Shown here piece by piece: positions 59,705 through 64,000 of a DNA stretch of 64,000 bases. Origin of the DNA: Leptospira noumeaensis. GTDB lineage: Bacteria > Spirochaetota > Leptospiria > Leptospirales > Leptospiraceae. A program made the translations under genes and the position numbers. Every line of letters starts with the position of its first letter. The first letter of the stretch is position 1. The notes below the pieces were generated by a model. That model was not told where the DNA came from and ran no database searches. It worked only from the letters and a program-made list of their open reading frames with translations. The DNA is taken from the NCBI RefSeq assembly GCF_004770765.1, contig NZ_RQFK01000011.1, positions 186,001-250,000 on the forward strand, in the 5' to 3' direction.

Positions 59705-61567
59705 TTAGGGCTTTGCCGATCCATTTTGCAATCGAAGGATTTCTTTTTGGTATTCTTCTGCTTTGTCAGGTCGTTTTGACTTTTTATAAAGGCGAGAGAG
59801 GATCCTGATTACGGGGATCACTTCTGGTTTTCGACTGTAAATTCGTTCTGCCATATCAATTGCTTCCTCGATCAGACTTGCTTTTGCATACTGAATGGCT
59901 CCATCAAGGATCATTTGGAGTCCAGATGGATGATGATTGGAAAAATTCTCAGCCGCCTGGCCTGCCTCTGCCGGTTTCTCCAATTTACGATACACTCTGT
60001 ATAATAATTTCCATACTGCCGGGTCAGAAGAATAGACATCAGCATAATTTGTTAGTAAAGTGAGAGCTTCTATATCATTATTTTTTTTTAAGAGACGAAT
60101 TGGTTCTTCTAAACCCTTTTCACGACTATTTGTATCCCATTGGGGCTGAGGACGAAATCGAATGCTGAGTAAGGAAAGATCATCTGTCAGTTCCCCCACT
60201 TTTTGAAGGCGTTCCCCTAAAACCTCGATCTCACCCGCACTTGCTTCTACTTGTGACAAAATAGAAGTATGATCCATATTGATCACACGATTTGCTTCAG
60301 CATCAATCCCTATACTAAGATCATCTCGCCCATCAGAACCAATGACGATCGTATCACCAGGACGAATCCAACAGGTCTCAATCCTGGCTTTGTCTTTTTT
60401 CATCCCTAGTTTGAAATTGGTAGCTTCTTCGGATAAAAAACTTGCCTTCCCCTCTCTGTACCGAATCGGAAATGGATGTTCTGCATTGATATAATATAAA
60501 AACCCATTCTCTTCATCTACTAAACCAAGAAGGAGCGACATGGACATTGATCCTTCAAATCCTTCGAAGACATCATTAAGATCACTGAGAGCCGTATGCA
60601 ACCATCGTTCAGGATAGTATCCGGATAATATTCCTTCTCTATGGGTTCGTTCTACCAAAGCTCGAAAGGCAGTTCCAAAAACAAGAACCCCACCTGCGCC
60701 TTGCATGGACTTACCCATGGCATCCCCATTCGCAAATACACAATAACTTCTACCCCGAAGGACAATTTGATCGGCTACGCAGATATCACCACCCAGTTCA
60801 TATTCTCTATTTTTGAATTGGAATGCTTTTTTCTGTTTGATATAGGTTTGGAACTGAACAGTTTTCGAATGAATCCGAATTCCAGAAAGAGGACGAGTCA
60901 GAAGTGAGGTGAGATAATAATCGCCATCTTGTTGGTATTTCAAACGGCTCACTTCTCCAATCGCATCTTCATAAGAACGGTTGAGGGTGCGTAACATAAG
61001 TCCTAATAAAAATAAAATGGAGATGCCTGTGATGAGAAAATCTTCACGCCGGGCTTTGTCTGTAGAATAATCAGAAAACCAATCGGGATGATCTATTTGG
61101 ATGTAATTCAGAGTAAAAACAGCAGAGACAAAAAATACAATGGCCAACCAATCAAATTTTTTTCCCAAGATGAGCATATTCAAAACTAAGATAGGTGCAA
61201 GTAACATCACATTGGCGCTGACTATTCCGCCACTGTATTGAATTTGCAAAAACGAAGTGAGGGAACTGATGATAAAGGTGGGAAGGATGAGGATTTTAAA
61301 TTGGTGTTTGAACCGAGCGAGATAATAAAAGAAAATAGCAAATCCAAATGCGACCCAGAGGGCAACGAGTCCAACGATTTCAAATCCTTCGCGAAAAAAT
61401 TCAGAACTAAGTCCAACCCCCATTGCGATGATGCCGGCAAGTAAGGTTCCATTTAGAATCCTATGCCGCATGACAAATTTTTCTTGTGCCCCTAAAACAA
61501 AAGAAACAAACTCAGCCAAAATTTTTTTGGTTTTTCGAAGTACAAGGCTAAGGTTCATTTCAAACAT
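59705..61567 (-). CDS. Membrane PP2C (SpoIIE-type) phosphatase with C-terminal TPR-like repeats
   Basis: The 620-residue protein has about six membrane segments in residues 30-200 (for example GTLLAGIIAMGVGL, VALWVAFGFAIFFYYL, MLLAPILVLNMLIL, FLITGISILFLLGLML). A PP2C/SpoIIE domain follows (about 215-465), with YELGGDICVADQIV, FANGDAMGKSMQGAGGVLVF and GDTIVIGSDGRDDLSIG carrying the metal Asp residues. The last 140 residues are TPR-like helical hairpins (PAVWKLLYRVYRKLEKPAEA). I chose ATG 61567, with AAAGGAG upstream. The target is probably a STAS protein elsewhere. It lies downstream of tetR on the same strand with a CGACA-type palindrome between. Confidence 0.82.
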   Translation of the reverse strand: MFEMNLSLVLRKTKKILAEFVSFVLGAQEKFVMRHRILNGTLLAGIIAMGVGLSSEFFREGFEIVGLVALWVAFGFAIFFYYLARFKHQFKILILPTFIISSLTSFLQIQYSGGIVSANVMLLAPILVLNMLILGKKFDWLAIVFFVSAVFTLNYIQIDHPDWFSDYSTDKARREDFLITGISILFLLGLMLRTLNRSYEDAIGEVSRLKYQQDGDYYLTSLLTRPLSGIRIHSKTVQFQTYIKQKKAFQFKNREYELGGDICVADQIVLRGRSYCVFANGDAMGKSMQGAGGVLVFGTAFRALVERTHREGILSGYYPERWLHTALSDLNDVFEGFEGSMSMSLLLGLVDEENGFLYYINAEHPFPIRYREGKASFLSEEATNFKLGMKKDKARIETCWIRPGDTIVIGSDGRDDLSIGIDAEANRVINMDHTSILSQVEASAGEIEVLGERLQKVGELTDDLSLLSIRFRPQPQWDTNSREKGLEEPIRLLKKNNDIEALTLLTNYADVYSSDPAVWKLLYRVYRKLEKPAEAGQAAENFSNHHPSGLQMILDGAIQYAKASLIEEAIDMAERIYSRKPEVIPVIRILSRLYKKSKRPDKAEEYQKEILRLQNGSAKP

Positions 61568-61677
61568 CGGATTCTCCTTTATCAAAATCCGAAGACAGTA
61601 GAAAAATTCTTTCTAAAAAACTAAAGAGAAAGAACCCAACATCGTCCCTAGGATGTAAGAAGTAATCATACGATAAC

Positions 61678-61689
61678 CGACAATTGTCG
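61678..61689. promoter_or_regulatory. CGACA-type palindrome upstream of the PP2C gene
   Basis: CGACAATTGTCG is a perfect 12-bp palindrome, extended by ATAA/TTAT on either side (one mismatch). It matches the sites flanking tetR at 62415, 62477 and 62509, so the same regulator may bind here. Confidence 0.6.
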
Positions 61690-61740
61690 ATTATTTTTTT
61701 AGAGAAGGAAAACAAATAAGAGGGAATTAGGAAGGTGATT

Positions 61741-62409
61741 TTACCTGCGATTCAAATATTCAGGGAGATAACATCTTAAATAGGCAATGGCAGCCCTTCC
61801 TGCCTCATTCACCATCTCGTCCGAAATATCCCCTCCTTCGCGATAAGAGTAGCGAAAGACGGAATCAATGAGAGATACTGCAATGGCAACCTTCCTTGCC
61901 ATTTCCGAAAAGTTCGGCAATACAAACTGTTCTTCCACTTGCGCTAAAGCAAGATTTGCAATGCTGGAATCCAAGGTTTTTCCTATATGCATTGTCTCTT
62001 CACTACGCACCCCATACACAACTCTCATAAGAGCCCTATCTTCACGCACCACAGAAGCTGCTTCTCTAGCCAGAAGGTGTACATAGTCTTGCCAACTAAC
62101 AAAGTCAGAAGCATTTAGTTTTTCTAAACGAAGTGATACCAGATCCGCATGTACCAAACGAAGTCCAAGATACATGGCTCCCATATTCGGAAAAAAATGA
62201 TAAGCGGAAGCCCGTGGAATTTCTGCTCGCGCACAAACCTTTGCAAAAGTGACGGCTTCCGGTTCTTCGATTCGTAAGAGTTCGCGTAAGGCATGGAGCA
62301 AAACCTTTCTGCGGTCAGGGTCATTTGTTTTTCCTTCCTCCAGTTTTCCTGGTAAGGTAGATCGCCTCGATTCCTTTCCTTGGGTTTGGTTTTGCCGGAG
62401 ATTGTCCAT
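61741..62409 (-). CDS. TetR-family transcriptional regulator
   Basis: The 222-residue repressor has a long basic N-terminal tail and a TetR helix-turn-helix near residues 50-95: PEAVTFAKVCARAEIPRASA, then YHFFPNMGAMYLGLR. The C-terminal domain is helical. Three copies of a CGACAAATGTCG-like element lie between it and the divergent aldolase gene, and a fourth precedes the PP2C gene. Self-control and control of both neighbours are likely. The ligand is unknown. Confidence 0.88.
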   Translation of the reverse strand: MDNLRQNQTQGKESRRSTLPGKLEEGKTNDPDRRKVLLHALRELLRIEEPEAVTFAKVCARAEIPRASAYHFFPNMGAMYLGLRLVHADLVSLRLEKLNASDFVSWQDYVHLLAREAASVVREDRALMRVVYGVRSEETMHIGKTLDSSIANLALAQVEEQFVLPNFSEMARKVAIAVSLIDSVFRYSYREGGDISDEMVNEAGRAAIAYLRCYLPEYLNRR

Positions 62410-62414
62410 TGTAT

Positions 62415-62426
62415 CGACAGATGCCG
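62415..62426. promoter_or_regulatory. CGACA-type operator 1 (next to the tetR start)
   Basis: CGACAGATGCCG is an imperfect copy of CGACAAATGTCG, 6 bp upstream of the minus-strand tetR ATG at 62409. Binding here would block tetR translation start or transcription. Confidence 0.5.
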
Positions 62427-62476
62427 AGTTTTTTGATACTTACAAGCAAAATTTGTCCACTTTGAAGAAAATTACT

Positions 62477-62488
62477 CGACAAATGCCC
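62477..62488. promoter_or_regulatory. CGACA-type operator 2
   Basis: CGACAAATGCCC shares the left half of the palindrome with the better site at 62509, 32 bp away (about three helical turns). Confidence 0.4.
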
Positions 62489-62502
62489 AAAAGGTAATAT
62501 TT

Positions 62503-62520
62503 TATAATCGACAAATGTCG
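62503..62520 (+). promoter_or_regulatory. TATAAT box with CGACA-type operator 3, upstream of the aldolase gene
   Basis: TATAAT (62503-62508) is directly followed by CGACAAATGTCG (62509-62520), a palindrome with an AA centre. It lies 40 bp upstream of the aldolase ATG at 62561. No clear -35 is visible. Confidence 0.55.
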
Positions 62521-62560
62521 GGTTTTGGAACCATACCATTCCCACCATAAGGAAAAGTAG

Positions 62561-63205
62561 ATGAAAGATTCAAAAATAGATTCTGTTAGGAAATCCATGC
62601 TAACCGCCTGTATTAAGTTAGCTGATTTAGGATTTTTAGCTGGGGTTGGTGGAAATTTAGCTGTGAGAATCGATTCCAAACTAATGGCAGTCACTCCCTC
62701 TGCTACCGATTATTATACAATGAAACCGGAAGACCTTTGTATCTTAGAAATCAAGGGACTAAAAATGGTGGAAGGAACCAAACAACCTACCACAGAAAGC
62801 GGAATCCATGCGTCGTTTTTTACCTTAAGACCAGAGATTGAAGTGAGTTTGCATACCCACCAACCACTAGCGAGTGCTGTCACCCTTCTTGGTTTGGATA
62901 TGGAAATCCAATCAAGTGAAGGGAAAAAAAACATTGGTCCGTATCTTAGATCCATATCTTATGCACCGTCAGGTACATCCTTTCTTGTAAATGCATTCAA
63001 AAAAAGAATCAATTCAGAAACAAACGGTTACCTACTCAGAAATCATGGATTGGTTTGTGGCGCATATACGTTAGACCAAGCCATAGAAAATGTTAAGTTA
63101 ATCGAAAAAGAAGCAGCAAGTTTTCTACGCACAAGAATTGAAAAAAATACAAACTTATCTTATATGACAAGTGGTATGAAACAACAGTTACTTTCTGCAT
63201 TATAA
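62561..63205 (+). CDS. Class II aldolase/adducin-family protein
   Basis: The 214-residue zinc-type aldolase/epimerase homologue contains GVGGNLAVRI, TPSATDYYTM, the catalytic-region TESGIHASFFTLRP, the metal-binding pair in SLHTHQPLASAV, and the third His in YLLRNHGLVCGAY. These match L-fuculose-phosphate aldolase, methylthioribulose-phosphate dehydratase and related enzymes. GGAAAAG precedes the ATG. It is divergent from tetR and followed by a related gene at 63276. The sugar-phosphate substrate is unknown. Confidence 0.88.
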   Translation: MKDSKIDSVRKSMLTACIKLADLGFLAGVGGNLAVRIDSKLMAVTPSATDYYTMKPEDLCILEIKGLKMVEGTKQPTTESGIHASFFTLRPEIEVSLHTHQPLASAVTLLGLDMEIQSSEGKKNIGPYLRSISYAPSGTSFLVNAFKKRINSETNGYLLRNHGLVCGAYTLDQAIENVKLIEKEAASFLRTRIEKNTNLSYMTSGMKQQLLSAL

Positions 63206-63275
63206 CTAAAAACTGCGAACTTAAAAATTTGAAGAATCACTGATTTGTATCAGTAAAGATTAAAAAGGAAAGATC

Positions 63276-64000
63276 ATGAAAGTTAGTACTACTCTTAAGA
63301 AAAAAACTCCCAAACCAATTTCTTCTCCTGATGAGATAGAACTTAAAAATTTATGGCATAGGCTCGAAACAAAAGGTTTATTACAAAACCACAAAGCAGA
63401 TCTTTCTTTCCGACTTCCAGGAAAAGGAAGTTTTCTTCTGATACATCGCGAAGAAGGAAAAAAATCAAAACCAGAAATTGCAGAATATAAAATTGAAAAC
63501 CCTACAGAATCTTTACGAATCCATTTGGTGAGTGATGAAACTTTGAACTTGATTCGGTTTCACGCAAGTATGTATTCTTTAAGACCAGATATTGGTGCAG
63601 TAGCTTCTTTTCGTCCGCACTGGAGTTCTTTACTAAAAACACTCGATCATCCCCTACCCTTGGTTTTTGACGAACAGTGTCGCCAGTTAGGTGCTCCCGT
63701 CATCCACCTTCCCAAACATATAGATGGATCTGTGAAAAATAACTCCATAATTCAAAGTGGAGCCAATGCATTTCTTGATGAGAACCATGTCGTGATCACA
63801 AGTGTGACTCGGGACAAAGCCATTTACAACTGTGAGTTGATTGAAAAATGTTCTAAAGCATATCTTTTAGCATATTCCACAGGAAACCCGATCAGAAATA
63901 TTCCTTGGTGGGTGCGTTTCATTGCGAAATCGAGACTTCTCAAAGATGAAAAAAAAGCAAGCCGGGCTTATGCACTTGGTCAAGCACCGACTGGGTTTAA
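63276..64000 (+). CDS. Degenerate class II aldolase/adducin-like protein (partial, runs off the window)
   Basis: The frame is open from ATG 63276 to the last base, giving at least 241 residues with no stop. AAAGGAAAG lies upstream. It aligns by eye with the preceding aldolase: FHASMYSLRPDIGAVASFRP corresponds to IHASFFTLRPEIEVSLHTHQ, and ENHVVITSVTRDKAIYNCEL to RNHGLVCGAYTLDQAIENVK. The HTH metal-binding pair is replaced by FRPHW, so at least two metal ligands are lost or shifted. A basic N-terminal tail and extra C-terminal sequence (IPWWVRFIAKSRLL) are additional. It is probably a non-catalytic partner or has another function. Confidence 0.75.
   Translation, partial: MKVSTTLKKKTPKPISSPDEIELKNLWHRLETKGLLQNHKADLSFRLPGKGSFLLIHREEGKKSKPEIAEYKIENPTESLRIHLVSDETLNLIRFHASMYSLRPDIGAVASFRPHWSSLLKTLDHPLPLVFDEQCRQLGAPVIHLPKHIDGSVKNNSIIQSGANAFLDENHVVITSVTRDKAIYNCELIEKCSKAYLLAYSTGNPIRNIPWWVRFIAKSRLLKDEKKASRAYALGQAPTGF

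Overview
The window looks like a chromosomal segment of a spirochaete of the genus Leptospira, most likely a saprophytic one of the L. biflexa type. This is inferred from gene content: a FlaB-type periplasmic flagellin, a likely flagellar sheath/coiling protein, FliN with a Gly-rich linker, a methionine pathway through MetY/MetX/MetW, many multidomain PP2C/GAF/STAS regulators, and a lysine/alanine-rich histone-like protein. The DNA is about 40% G+C, gene-dense, and uses some TTG starts. I found no insertion sequence, prophage, CRISPR array or rRNA operon; most of it is core chromosome.

Layout. 1-5.7 kb: fliN (minus), an AAA ATPase, a secreted FcpB-like flagellar protein behind a sigma-28-like promoter, a zinc-ribbon membrane protein, rsmE and an outer-membrane barrel protein. 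5.7-8.9 kb: methionine operon metY-metX-metW behind a structured leader. 8.9-11.8 kb: ilvA and flagellin flaB on the minus strand. 11.8-23.1 kb: ispH, then one long chemotaxis/signalling run (histidine kinase, receiver-ATPase hybrid, CheY, STAS, CheA, MCP, CheW, CheD, CheB) with no cheR. 23.1-30.9 kb (minus): a two-subunit biotin-dependent acyl-CoA carboxylase and a partner-switching module (STAS antagonist, GAF-PP2C-ATPase fusion, coiled-coil protein). 31-39.9 kb: tRNA-Ala, def, an RND pump, a polysaccharide deacetylase, tyrS, glpD and a small membrane protein. 39.9-46.3 kb (minus): a lipoprotein and the macromolecular-synthesis operon rpsU-yqeY-dnaG-rpoD. 46.4-54.9 kb: fbp, a small lipoprotein, an HDOD-like protein, the pyruvate dehydrogenase genes pdhA-pdhB-pdhC (no E3 gene here), fliG, tRNA-Asp and a pgsA-like gene. 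55-64 kb is more accessory: an ankyrin lipoprotein, a TetR/FMO/SDR unit with a large palindromic operator, a histone-like protein, a 7TM-PP2C-TPR phosphatase, and a second TetR gene facing two tandem class II aldolase-family genes, the second running off the window.

Main themes. Motility and chemotaxis genes are scattered (fliN, fcpB-like, flaB, che cluster, fliG). Three PP2C/STAS/anti-sigma-type modules point to heavy use of Ser/Thr partner switching. The most interesting unexplained structure is at the right end: four related CGACA-type palindromes around a TetR gene, which probably link a membrane PP2C phosphatase to an aldolase and its active-site-degenerate paralogue. All functional calls come from reading the sequence; no database search was run.
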